Of a DNA stretch of 64,000 nt, positions 13,403-22,570 are shown one piece after another. This DNA is from an uncultured Prevotella sp. (GTDB lineage Bacteria; Bacteroidota; Bacteroidia; Bacteroidales; Bacteroidaceae), in the NCBI GenBank assembly GCA_946404405.1, contig CAMJDL010000005.1:56495-120494 (forward strand), read 5' to 3'. The notes under the pieces are model-generated. The model did not search any database, was not told where the DNA came from, and saw only the letters and a program-made list of their open reading frames with translations. Position 1 is the first letter of the stretch, and every line of letters starts with the position of its first letter. The position numbers and the translations under genes were made by a program.

Positions 13403-16174
13403 CTATTGTTTGATATCGTTATACCTCATAAGGTAGGTGTCATACTGTGTCAGGAAGGGCCTGAAGGGTGCAGGTACAGCGGCTGCAGGAGTGAAGAACC
13501 GCTTCAGAACTTGTGGCAACACATCGCCCTTGATATAGTAGCTGCGGAAAGTAGCACTCACAGGTCCGTCACCAGTTTTCCAACCATTAAAAGCTGTCTT
13601 GGCAAACTTAGGACCTTGTCCGCTGACAGCAGCATTGACAGTCATAACGATACCACGGTCGGTCTGTTCGAAGTTCAGGTTCAGAGAGTCGCCAACAATC
13701 AGGATGCCATTGCCCTCCTTGTCGGAGAAGAAAGCTGCATCAACACCACCATGATTGCCCTCGAAGTACAGGTCATCCATGTGCTTGGCCCAGAAACCAT
13801 AGCGGTTGGCCTGGTGACGACCAGGATAGCTGGCAAAGGGACCTTGTCCTATCCACTGAACACGGTCGATATTAGCATCAAGCAAATATGCGAGACCGAG
13901 TTCCGCACGGAACACATCGGCAGTATCTGGCGTAAGGGTAAAGGTTATCTCCTCGCCACCCTCAATTGGACGACTCTGTATGTCGGCTTTCACCTGACTA
14001 TTCTCTACGGGCAATAGATACTTTTGGGGTATGCGACCATTTTGCTTGATGCGTTCAGCCATCGTAGGCTTACGACCTGCGCGGATGGTTGTTTCCTGCG
14101 CCATCACGGAACCACTGCCATGTCCCGTCCATTCTGTTTGGGGCTTGTTCAACACAAAGCTCTGATGCAGGAAAGTATGTCCCTGCATGTTCTCTATGTC
14201 AAAATGAAGGATTTTTAGGGCAGAGGGCTGAGGGCTGAGGGCTGAGGGAAGTTCCAACTGATATGGAACAGACGAGCGGGGGGCACAGTCGGGACTGAAG
14301 GCACCACGTGCCACAGTATCGCGGTCGTTGGTCAGATACCAGTGGAAAGTAACGTTATCCTTGAGATTTAGGAAGTCGTAACGGTTAGAAATTGAGAGGT
14401 TGAGAGAATGAGAGAATGAGACATTCTTTAAAGTCACAAAGGCTTGTGCATAGTTGTGTTGCAACTCGTAGTAGTTGGGCAGCGGAGTACGGTCGGCATA
14501 GACGAGCCCATCGGTACCTTTGTTGCCATACATCTCGAAGCCACCCTCTTTCGATGTATAAACCTTTTCTTCGTATCCATACAACTTTTCACTTTTCACT
14601 TTTCTCTTTTCACTTCTAAACGGCATTCCCTGATCAGCCCACTCCCATACGGAACCACCGGCGATGCCTGGGGTGCGTTCGATAATCTCCCACTGGCGGT
14701 CGTGATCCTCCAGCGAGACACCCAGCGTATGGCAGTATTCGGTAAAGACGACGGGACGGTCTAAACGCTGATAGAAGCCGCCCATCTGACCCGTTGTAGG
14801 ATAGTGGGGGGCATAGATGGGAGCTTGCGAAGGAAAGCCCTTGGGTTTTGCACCCTCAAAGAAACGGCGGAAGTATGAGCCGACCTGTGGAAAACAATAG
14901 GGGCGTGAGGGATCGAGTTCTCCGACATAGTCGCCTACCTCAACACAGGTCTGTGGCAACGGATTCTCATTACCAACGCTCCAGATAAGCACCGAAGGAT
15001 GGTTCTTGTCGCGAGTAACAGTAGCCAAGGCACGTGTCTTCAGAATATCCTGATAGCTACGACTGCCAAGGTGTTTGTCACCATAACCAAAGGGAACCTC
15101 GTCGACCAAATAAAAGCCCAATGAGTCGGCCAGCTCATAAAAGCGTGGCTCACGGGGATAGTGAGAGAGACGCATATAGTTGACAGAGGCCTCCTTCATC
15201 ATCTTCATATCCTTGAGGGTCAGCGCATCAGAAATGACCTTTACAGTCTTGGGGTCGGTGGCGTGAGCATTAACACCACGTAGCTTGATGGGCTGACCAT
15301 TCAACTTCAACACCTTGCCATCGATAGACACCTCGCGAATGCCAATCTTCTGCGTAAAGGTTTGAAGGGTCTTACCTTTCTCCTTTACATATACGCGTAA
15401 CGTATATAAATAAGGTGTCTCGGCAGTCCAAAGCTGGGGAACTTCTACCTTTCCGCCAGTAGATACTACATGACCTTGTGCATCAAGAATTTCGTAGTTG
15501 GTGGTTGTATGCTTAGTCGCATTCGCCAGCTCGGTCTTCACCGTCACCTCGCCGTTCATCTTCGTGGTTACCGTCAGGTCAGAGAGGTGTGTCTTGGGGA
15601 TGGCCATCAGCGTCACGTCACGGAAGATACCCATCGTTGCCCAATCGTCGAAACAGTCAAACTCGTAGCCCTTGAACTGGCTATAGACACGCATAGCCAA
15701 CTGTTGCGGTTCGCCCTTGAAAGCTTTTTTGGACAGATAGGGTGTCAGATCAAAGAGACAGGTGTTATAGCCAGACTCCCACGTTCCCACCAGTTGATCG
15801 TTGAGCCATAGGTTGTAACCACGCAGCACACCGTCAAGACGGATGATGACCTGCTGACCTTTCCATTCGGCAGGAATCGTAAACGAGGTTCTATAGTAGC
15901 CCGTCAGCGAGTCTGGGTAGTCGTACTTAGGCTTTGAGAAACCATAAGGTTCCCAACAACCTGGGACGGGAATATGTCCCCAACTATCGTCTGTCTGAGG
16001 AACGGTCTTGTCGTTGGTAATACCCTTGACTACCTTCAGATTCCATTCGCCATTCAGCGATTTCATCATGGCCTTGTCGGTTACGGGCCACACGCCCTTA
16101 AAAGCGCTTTGCTGAGCAAGGCTAAATGATAAATGACAAATGACAAATGATAAACTCAGCAGCAGTCGTTTCAT
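13403..16174 (-). CDS. Secreted glycoside hydrolase family 2 enzyme (beta-galactosidase-like)
   Basis: A 923-residue exported enzyme. The ATG giving MKRLLLSLSF is preferred to the TTG three codons upstream. After the signal peptide come the GH2 sugar-binding domain ('IPVPGCWEPYGF', 'GYYRTSFTIP'), an Ig-like domain, and the TIM barrel with 'RGVNAHATDP', the acid/base Glu in 'WSVGNENPLP' and the nucleophile Glu in 'VFTEYCHTLG'. A C-terminal beta-gal small-chain-like domain follows. It probably removes beta-linked galactose or glucuronic acid from plant glycans together with GH115 and PL4 next door. Four segments are built from short tandem repeats, including part of the signal peptide (LSFVICHLSF), RSEKRKVKSEK and SALSPQPSAL. 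The substrate is inferred. Confidence 0.85.
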   Translation of the reverse strand: MKRLLLSLSFVICHLSFSLAQQSAFKGVWPVTDKAMMKSLNGEWNLKVVKGITNDKTVPQTDDSWGHIPVPGCWEPYGFSKPKYDYPDSLTGYYRTSFTIPAEWKGQQVIIRLDGVLRGYNLWLNDQLVGTWESGYNTCLFDLTPYLSKKAFKGEPQQLAMRVYSQFKGYEFDCFDDWATMGIFRDVTLMAIPKTHLSDLTVTTKMNGEVTVKTELANATKHTTTNYEILDAQGHVVSTGGKVEVPQLWTAETPYLYTLRVYVKEKGKTLQTFTQKIGIREVSIDGKVLKLNGQPIKLRGVNAHATDPKTVKVISDALTLKDMKMMKEASVNYMRLSHYPREPRFYELADSLGFYLVDEVPFGYGDKHLGSRSYQDILKTRALATVTRDKNHPSVLIWSVGNENPLPQTCVEVGDYVGELDPSRPYCFPQVGSYFRRFFEGAKPKGFPSQAPIYAPHYPTTGQMGGFYQRLDRPVVFTEYCHTLGVSLEDHDRQWEIIERTPGIAGGSVWEWADQGMPFRSEKRKVKSEKLYGYEEKVYTSKEGGFEMYGNKGTDGLVYADRTPLPNYYELQHNYAQAFVTLKNVSFSHSLNLSISNRYDFLNLKDNVTFHWYLTNDRDTVARGAFSPDCAPRSSVPYQLELPSALSPQPSALKILHFDIENMQGHTFLHQSFVLNKPQTEWTGHGSGSVMAQETTIRAGRKPTMAERIKQNGRIPQKYLLPVENSQVKADIQSRPIEGGEEITFTLTPDTADVFRAELGLAYLLDANIDRVQWIGQGPFASYPGRHQANRYGFWAKHMDDLYFEGNHGGVDAAFFSDKEGNGILIVGDSLNLNFEQTDRGIVMTVNAAVSGQGPKFAKTAFNGWKTGDGPVSATFRSYYIKGDVLPQVLKRFFTPAAAVPAPFRPFLTQYDTYLMRYNDIKQ

Positions 16175-16183
16175 AATTTTCAA

Positions 16184-16215
16184 TTTTCAATTATCAATTA
16201 TCAATTATCAATTTT
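16184..16215. repeat. TCAATTA-type tandem repeat
   Basis: Imperfect 7-10 bp units (TCAATTATCAATTTTCAA) fill the gap between GH115 and GH2. The complement TTGATAATTGAAAATTGA recurs at 39543-39572 and inside ispG. Confidence 0.85.
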
Positions 16216-18667
16216 CAACGGGAATGACGTAGAACTTACGGTCTTTCTTAAAGTCGAGCATCCACTGGTCCATAATGATATGGTCGTCGAGAGCTTTTAC
16301 TTTCAGTGTATGCTGACCCTTGGAAACCTTAACAGGTGTCTGCTTTAGCGCCTGACCGCGCAGCACGCTGACCTTCCAGAACTCAGAGCGATACTTTTCT
16401 TTCAGCGAGATAACAACAGGGGGTTGATTGTCCAACGTTACCTGATAGCGCAGGTCGCCCTTGTCGTTAGGCTGCGTAGGAATCATAGCGGTATAGAGCG
16501 TGGCATCACCTTCCTTCTGCGTGGTGAAATGATAGACCAGTTCACCGCCCTTCGGTATGCTGACGGCATTCATCGAGTGGCCCAGCATCTGGATGGGCTG
16601 AGGTTTCAAGTTTGAAGTTTCAGGTTTCAGGTAGTCGCAGGCATTGCAAGCCACGACGTCGGTGCGGTCAAAATCATTGTCATGTTTCAGCGAAATCAAG
16701 TTGATGTACTTTGTATTCTTGACCTCCTCGTCGGTAGGCAGATAAGGTAGGATAGGGGGATTGAACACGTTGAGGTCGCGCGGCATCATATTCATGATAC
16801 CCTTCCACTTGCCACCGGCCAGCTTGTTGTAGCGGTCGGTAAACTCCTGAATACGGCGATAAGCCTTCATACTGGCCCACGCCATAGAGTACATATAGTC
16901 CTGACGACCCTCCATAGCCTTATCGGTCTGTCCCAAATAGCGGGAACGGGCCCGTTGAGCATAGAGCATTTTTTCGGCCATGGCTTGTGCAGCGAGTACA
17001 GGATACTGAACGGCAGCAAAATAGGCATCGGCCAGTTCGGGGCGTATCAGACGCTTCGCTTCGGATACCTTTTGGGCAATCTGGTTATAGTCGGAGAGAT
17101 AGCGATTCAGCTCATTACCAAAGGCACTCTCAGAGAATTCTGTGTCGATAACCTGCGAACGGCCACGGGGATAGAGTTTTTTGTCGAGTTCGACTTGCGT
17201 CCAACCCATAAACTCCGGCTTGCGAATGCCACAGAGACGATAGAAATCATGCATAGCTGGTGCCAGCTTCTTGCCAGCCTTTTCACCGAACTGCCTGCAC
17301 AGCCAGCGTTCCAAATGCTGATTGATGGTGTTAGGCTGGATGCTCTCAATATCCCACGCCATGTCGAGGAAGAACTCCAGGTCGTATGCTGCCACCTTGG
17401 GGTCGTGGACATTGACAATCCACAGCTTGCGACAGTTATGGTCGTAGGCAGCTTTCATTTCAGAATAGACCAAACCAGGCTGTGTTGTTGTCAGCCACAT
17501 ATAGTCGTGCGGTCGCCCCCAATAGCTCAGGTGGTAATACACACCACCGCCACCGCTGCGCTTCTGCTGCTCAGCATCACTCAGACGGGTCATGTAACCG
17601 TAGTTGTCGTCACACCACATCAGTGTCACATCATCGGGCACCTTGAGTCCACTCTCCATAATCTCCAGTACTTCTTTATAAGGAATGAAGACCTGAGGCA
17701 CCTTCTCTACATTCTTATCGTAGTATTTACGAATCAGTTCACGTTGATCGTCAATGACCTGCTGCAAACCATTAAGTTTCTCTTCTTTCGTTTTCACGCC
17801 TTCCATTGATCCATCATGAATGCCACGCATGCCGATGGTGAAGAACTCCTCGGAGCCTTTGACCTCCTTCAGGCGTTCTATCCAGTACTGCTGTACCTGT
17901 TCACGGTTGGTGATATAGTTGTAGGCACCACGCTTGGCGTGATCCCACTCGGCTACATTGTTGCGCAACAGTGGCTCGCAATGAGAGGTTCCAATGAGAA
18001 TACCGCACGAGTCGGCCATCTCCTTATTACCTTTGATGGTAAAGAAGCCCGGTGTACCGGTATGCATACCTGGCCAGATAGCGTTGGCCCTCAGGCGGAG
18101 CAGCAGCTGAAAAATGGCTTTATAGGTCTTGGGACCCATAGCGCCGAACTGGTCGGTCTTCTCATAGTGTTTCCACGCCCAGTTGCGCAAACTCCAGTCT
18201 TCGTCATTGATGAAGATTCCACGATAGGCTACAGAAGGGGTGTGTTCCATCTTGAACGTCTCAGGTAAACTGAGACGGGCGCGACGTTTTGGAACTACGT
18301 CACCCCACCACACCCAAGGCGAGACACCAGCCATACGCGACAGCTCCAACAGACCGTAAGCGGCTCCACGGCCGTTATGTCCCTCAACAATAATCTGACC
18401 ATTTTTAATGCTCAAACGGAAACCATCGTCAGAGCCTTTTCCCTGCACGATACGGATGCTGGCCTTTTTAGATGTCACCGGGCGCATGCCTGTGACTTGT
18501 TCCATGTCGTCGCAGAACATCTGTAAGGCAATCTTTACGACGGGATCGGTCTTGCCAACAAGCTGATAGCTGACGGGTTTGGTGCCATCGAACCACACGA
18601 TGTCTGTAGCTATTGCTTGCATGCAAACAGCCAGCATCAAGAGTGATGTTACAATTAGCTTTTTCAT
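16208..18667 (-). CDS. Glycoside hydrolase family 115 alpha-glucuronidase
   Basis: An 819-residue exported enzyme with an N-terminal signal peptide (MKKLIVTSLLMLAVCMQAIA). The GH115 family removes alpha-1,2-linked (4-O-methyl)glucuronic acid from xylan, and some members act on arabinogalactan. Family landmarks are 'GAAYGLLELSRMAGVSPWVW', 'RGIFINDEDWSLRNWA', 'LMWCDDNYGYMTRL' and 'YYHLSYWGRPHDYMWL'. The C-terminal 150 residues form a beta-rich accessory domain. The start overlaps the PL4 stop as ATGA, so the two are coupled. The segment LKPETSNLKPQP is encoded by a repeat of the GTTTCAAGTTTGAA kind. The enzyme probably acts in the periplasm or at the surface. Confidence 0.9.
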   Translation of the reverse strand: MKKLIVTSLLMLAVCMQAIATDIVWFDGTKPVSYQLVGKTDPVVKIALQMFCDDMEQVTGMRPVTSKKASIRIVQGKGSDDGFRLSIKNGQIIVEGHNGRGAAYGLLELSRMAGVSPWVWWGDVVPKRRARLSLPETFKMEHTPSVAYRGIFINDEDWSLRNWAWKHYEKTDQFGAMGPKTYKAIFQLLLRLRANAIWPGMHTGTPGFFTIKGNKEMADSCGILIGTSHCEPLLRNNVAEWDHAKRGAYNYITNREQVQQYWIERLKEVKGSEEFFTIGMRGIHDGSMEGVKTKEEKLNGLQQVIDDQRELIRKYYDKNVEKVPQVFIPYKEVLEIMESGLKVPDDVTLMWCDDNYGYMTRLSDAEQQKRSGGGGVYYHLSYWGRPHDYMWLTTTQPGLVYSEMKAAYDHNCRKLWIVNVHDPKVAAYDLEFFLDMAWDIESIQPNTINQHLERWLCRQFGEKAGKKLAPAMHDFYRLCGIRKPEFMGWTQVELDKKLYPRGRSQVIDTEFSESAFGNELNRYLSDYNQIAQKVSEAKRLIRPELADAYFAAVQYPVLAAQAMAEKMLYAQRARSRYLGQTDKAMEGRQDYMYSMAWASMKAYRRIQEFTDRYNKLAGGKWKGIMNMMPRDLNVFNPPILPYLPTDEEVKNTKYINLISLKHDNDFDRTDVVACNACDYLKPETSNLKPQPIQMLGHSMNAVSIPKGGELVYHFTTQKEGDATLYTAMIPTQPNDKGDLRYQVTLDNQPPVVISLKEKYRSEFWKVSVLRGQALKQTPVKVSKGQHTLKVKALDDHIIMDQWMLDFKKDRKFYVIPVEN

Positions 18668-20535
18668 TGTATAGCAGAAAAGCGCTTGCCGTCAACGGTA
18701 TATAGCTGTCCACCACGTTCAATGACGAGGCGTCCCTGATGCAAGTATTTCGTTGACTTTACAGTATCGGTATTGTTGGATGTGAGCGTAGCTATACCAG
18801 TAGTTACAGGCTCGCCTGCCTCCATCTTGATGCAGTCATACATGATGCCATCTTTGCTGCCACCTCCGGAATAGGTGAAGGTGACCGTATTTTCACCAAC
18901 CTTCAGCCCTGTATTGAGGAAATCTGTGGTATAGACATAATGACGGCCGCTGTTAATCGCACTACGATAGATGCAAGCATCGTTAAAGCCAGGCTTCCAT
19001 GTGGCACGCTGTGTGCCATTAACCTTGACGGTAATGGTAGATCCTGAACCAGAACAGCCGGCAATAGAAGCTGTCAGATAGACGCGACCGGTAGGACGCT
19101 CATCAAGATTGAACTTGATGGTCCAGGTGCCGTTCTTCTGTGTTTGGGCATAATACCAGTCGGTAGCCTCATGGCTTTGACCGATGGTATAGGTAAGATT
19201 GGCGGGAATTTTCTCCCATAACCCATACTGACGAAGTGCATCGCTATAACGGAACTCACTGCTGCGACGGTCGTTCTGACCAATCATCCACAGCATCTGC
19301 GTGTATTTCTTCGGCGTCCAGTTGATAGTACCTAAATTGTTGTCGCCAGCACTGACGGTGATGTCGTCCTGTTCCAACATATCGGTCACCTCGCCAGCCT
19401 TAGCATAGGCAAAGAGGTTATAGTCACCAGGACGCACATTTTTCAATTCAAAGTCACCATTGGCATCGGTTAGTGTCCAGAACTGATAGCCATGCATCAT
19501 CTCAATAGGTTCCTTACCCTTTTCCTGAGCCAGAATAATCCGTACGCTGTCGTTGCGCTGACCTGTGGTTACGTTAAGATGTCCACGAACGGTACCACGC
19601 TCACGAGGGTACAGGTCGTTTTCGAACCACTGATAAGGCCATGCCTCAACTTCTTTAGCCCACTGATTGCGGGCACTGCTAACAGGATTCTTGCTGTAGG
19701 TGGTACAGATGAGGAATGGACCGTAGAGCTTTTTCTCGCCTTCGTTCAGTACCATAGCCTGACCGCCAAAGTGTTCGCCCTGCAGCATCTGAATGGTAAT
19801 GGGCGATTTACTGGTGGCATGAACGGTCAGTTCCTGACGGTCGCACCCGCCGTTAATCCATTCGTAAGACACTGGAATATTATACAGACCATAGTAGGTG
19901 TTGTCGCGCAACCCATGCAGCGTGTCGCGTTCAATATAGTTGGCCCAGTTGTATTTGGTATAGATGCTGCCGTCTGCCAACTTGTAGGTTGCATCCTGAA
20001 TGGTGTTCTCCGACTTCTCAGCTTCAGTCATTTCTGAGTTCGAGGGGATGCGTCCGTTCATGCGCCAATCGACATAGCCGTTAAGCATGCCGTCTGCGAG
20101 ACGCGAACAGACGCGTGCTTCCTTGATGGGTTCGTTGGCAGAGGTGGCGGTTCCGGTAGCAATGACGTATGAATAAATGCCAGGGACACCTTTGCGCATG
20201 ATAAAACCTTGTTCGAAAATGGTATTGCCTGATGTAGCGCTGTATAGCACTTCACAATGTTCTGCAGTATTCTTAACGATGGTAACTTTAGAAGGGCTTA
20301 GTCCTTTGTTGCCTTCGGAAGTGGTATAGTCGAAATAGATGCCATTGCTGGCCAGAAATTCCGTGCCCTTGCGCTGCAGGGAACTGATGCGGCCATTACT
20401 GTTGATAGTGATGCTCCAGGTGCCGTCAGACATTTTGGTGGTCATACCGCTGACGGACATGGTGACATCGCCATCGGCGGCCATTACGTCGACACACAAC
20501 AAAACAGAAAAAAATAATATAAGTAGTTTGTTCAT
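18664..20535 (-). CDS. Family 4 rhamnogalacturonan lyase (PL4)
   Basis: A 623-residue secreted lyase with a signal peptide (MNKLLILFFSVLLCVDVMA). It shows the three-domain layout of PL4 enzymes: an N-terminal supersandwich to about residue 310; a small fibronectin-like domain ('GTVRGHLNVTTGQ', 'DANGDFELKNVRPGDYNLFA'); and a C-terminal carbohydrate-binding jelly roll with 'WMIGQNDRRSSEFRY' and 'GIMYDCIKMEAGE'. PL4 cuts rhamnogalacturonan-I by beta-elimination. After this domain a short tail (RLVIERGGQLYTVDGKRF) resembles C-terminal tags on other secreted Prevotella proteins and may be a sorting signal. GH115 and GH2 follow in the same direction. Confidence 0.85.
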   Translation of the reverse strand: MNKLLILFFSVLLCVDVMAADGDVTMSVSGMTTKMSDGTWSITINSNGRISSLQRKGTEFLASNGIYFDYTTSEGNKGLSPSKVTIVKNTAEHCEVLYSATSGNTIFEQGFIMRKGVPGIYSYVIATGTATSANEPIKEARVCSRLADGMLNGYVDWRMNGRIPSNSEMTEAEKSENTIQDATYKLADGSIYTKYNWANYIERDTLHGLRDNTYYGLYNIPVSYEWINGGCDRQELTVHATSKSPITIQMLQGEHFGGQAMVLNEGEKKLYGPFLICTTYSKNPVSSARNQWAKEVEAWPYQWFENDLYPRERGTVRGHLNVTTGQRNDSVRIILAQEKGKEPIEMMHGYQFWTLTDANGDFELKNVRPGDYNLFAYAKAGEVTDMLEQDDITVSAGDNNLGTINWTPKKYTQMLWMIGQNDRRSSEFRYSDALRQYGLWEKIPANLTYTIGQSHEATDWYYAQTQKNGTWTIKFNLDERPTGRVYLTASIAGCSGSGSTITVKVNGTQRATWKPGFNDACIYRSAINSGRHYVYTTDFLNTGLKVGENTVTFTYSGGGSKDGIMYDCIKMEAGEPVTTGIATLTSNNTDTVKSTKYLHQGRLVIERGGQLYTVDGKRFSAIQ

Positions 20536-20547
20536 AAGCTTTATAAA

Positions 20548-20596
20548 AGAACACGAATTTCACGAATTACACGAATAACTTTCGTATAACACGTGA
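20548..20596. repeat. CACGAATT-type tandem repeat
   Basis: Imperfect units such as ACACGAATTTCACGAATTAC fill the gap between the PL4 and upstream secreted-protein genes. No consensus promoter is seen here, so the two genes may share a transcript. Confidence 0.7.
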
Positions 20597-20616
20597 AATC
20601 CGTGTTTATAATTACA

Positions 20617-22344
20617 TTATTTTACCTGAACACCTGCAACATTGAAGATGCCGGCAGCAGTCTCAATAAGAAGCTGACTGTTCTTCATCACCTTACGGAC
20701 AGCAGTATTCTGAGCATTGGCCTTCACCTCGGCGATACCGTCAGGATCGTCAGGAGCATCAGTAGAAGCATAGATCATGATGACGTCAACACCCTGCAAT
20801 TCACCGCCACCAGCCTTCAGCGTGATGTCGGTAGCCTCGGTGATGGTCAGCAGGTCTGACTCGGTCTCAGTCCAGTTTGTGGCAGTAGCAGAGAGAAGAA
20901 TCTCATTTAACTCACCTTCGCCCTTAGTCAGTGTGCAGACATAGCTGGGCTCCTTGTTAGCATCGAAGAGGACGGCACGAACCTTATAAGTACCAGGCTG
21001 CAAGGTCACGAGCTTCAGATCCTCTGTCACATAACCAGCCTTGGCCATAGATGCACGGATAGCTGCATTGGGACTGGTACACTCAATTGCACCGGTAAGG
21101 TCCTCACCCTCAGAGAGGAATACAACACCCTCGTAAGCGGTCTTGCTGTAGTTGATAACGAAAGTGGTATCGCCCTCACCATTCTTCAAATCGAAGGCTT
21201 CGACGAACTCGCTACCCTTTGTGCCATGGGTGTAGGCTACATTATTAGCATCAAGCAACCAGTAAGGATAGTTGACCTTGACAGTTGAACCAGTCGTGCC
21301 TTCTGTCTTGCCAACGAGTTCCTTGAGAACGGTTGTATTATCTTCTGCCGTATAGGCGGCTACGATGTTATAGTTACGAGGCAGCTTTTCCTGACCTTCA
21401 GTAATCTCGATAGATGTCATACGGAAATTACCAAAATAGAAGGAAATATCACCATCCACTTGAGCCTCAAACTTGTATGTTCCTTTTGCCGACACCCATA
21501 CAGAGTCAACAAAGCCTCTTGATGATTCCAGTCCTTCTGGAGCAAAAGCCTCCCCATTCAATGTATAAATACATGTCTGTTTAGATGAATTGCCTTTGGT
21601 TGCATTAACACCACTGAAGACAATCACATCTCCCGTCTTACAGTCAGGGATCGTCATTTTCAGGTTGGTGGCATTGAACACCAACATGCCCTTAAAGGAA
21701 CCACTCAAATCACCGACAAACATTTTATCTGCACCAGCATTGAATGTCAGGTCCTCGGTCATTGGGAAAATGTTCTCAGCATCCAGCATAATTTCGCTAT
21801 CCTTAAGAGACTGGTGGATATAGTGGCGCTCATCGGTCTTGATGCACTTCCAGTAAGTTCCTCCATTGCTTTCGTTGTAGGCAGGGTCATTGCCATCGTC
21901 TGCAACGATTTTTGCCTTCGTTTCCTCGTCAATGGCAAAAGACCAAGCCATCTTGCGCTCAGCGCCACGGGTCTTAAAGTTAAGTGAATAGCCACCCTCA
22001 GCAGCGCACTCAACACCGTTAACCTTGACAGAAGTAATTTTCAGTGTATAAGCTGTAGCGGGCAGCAGTTCAAACTCAGCGAGGTCAAACGTTACGCCAG
22101 AGGCAAAAGAACCCTCAACACCATCGAAGTCTGTGTCGTTGAAAGCACCAGCCAGTACAAAAGATGTAGTTGTAGGATCGGCAACACCAGTAACATTGGG
22201 GAATGTCACTGTAATCTTACCTGTTTTGGGATTAATCTTCTTACCCTCTCCGAGGCTGAAGTTGATATCACCCAACACGACCTGAGCCATAGAGCTTAGG
22301 CAGAAAAAGAAAGCCATAAAGGCAAGCGTAGAAATTTTTTTCAT
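20617..22344 (-). CDS. Secreted beta-rich protein of unknown function
   Basis: A 575-residue exported protein with signal peptide MKKISTLAFMAFFFCLSSMAQ. Residues 25-130 look like an Ig-type domain ('GKITVTFPNVTGVADPTTTS'). The rest reads as a series of beta domains with no catalytic motif I recognise. The extreme C-terminus, 'LLIETAAGIFNVAGVQVK', matches the short tail on the PL4 protein in spirit (hydrophobic strand, Gly-aromatic, Gly, end). It lies upstream of PL4 on the same strand and downstream of a promoter at 22421. It may bind or present a polysaccharide, but this is inferred from location only. Confidence 0.65.
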   Translation of the reverse strand: MKKISTLAFMAFFFCLSSMAQVVLGDINFSLGEGKKINPKTGKITVTFPNVTGVADPTTTSFVLAGAFNDTDFDGVEGSFASGVTFDLAEFELLPATAYTLKITSVKVNGVECAAEGGYSLNFKTRGAERKMAWSFAIDEETKAKIVADDGNDPAYNESNGGTYWKCIKTDERHYIHQSLKDSEIMLDAENIFPMTEDLTFNAGADKMFVGDLSGSFKGMLVFNATNLKMTIPDCKTGDVIVFSGVNATKGNSSKQTCIYTLNGEAFAPEGLESSRGFVDSVWVSAKGTYKFEAQVDGDISFYFGNFRMTSIEITEGQEKLPRNYNIVAAYTAEDNTTVLKELVGKTEGTTGSTVKVNYPYWLLDANNVAYTHGTKGSEFVEAFDLKNGEGDTTFVINYSKTAYEGVVFLSEGEDLTGAIECTSPNAAIRASMAKAGYVTEDLKLVTLQPGTYKVRAVLFDANKEPSYVCTLTKGEGELNEILLSATATNWTETESDLLTITEATDITLKAGGGELQGVDVIMIYASTDAPDDPDGIAEVKANAQNTAVRKVMKNSQLLIETAAGIFNVAGVQVK

Positions 22345-22420
22345 AAGCGTTTATTTTAGTTAGATATTAAAATCGTAGTATCATAAAGGGCGTTGTTATA
22401 AAGACACCTTAAATGCGCTG

Positions 22421-22428
22421 CAAAGGTA
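22421..22428 (-). promoter_or_regulatory. -7 element for the secreted-protein/PL4/GH115/GH2 cluster
   Basis: Minus-strand TACCTTTG about 75 bp upstream of the ATG at 22344. It is the best promoter candidate for the whole cluster downstream. Confidence 0.55.
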
Positions 22429-22506
22429 CATAAAAATAATCATAGCATCCTTCAAATCGTAGTTAAAAATGAAGTTTTTAACATTTTAAAACAAAACAAT
22501 CAAAAA

Positions 22507-22537
22507 AAGCCCTCACGCTTTTGAGGCGCAAGGGCTT
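22507..22537 (-). terminator. Intrinsic terminator after lipoprotein gene
   Basis: On the minus strand AAGCCCTTGCGC pairs with GCGTGAGGGCTT around CTCAAAA, followed by TTTTTTG. It ends the transcript of the gene at 22571-24397. Confidence 0.9.
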
Positions 22538-22570
22538 ATGATAAAATGGGATAATATCCCGTAATTGTTA

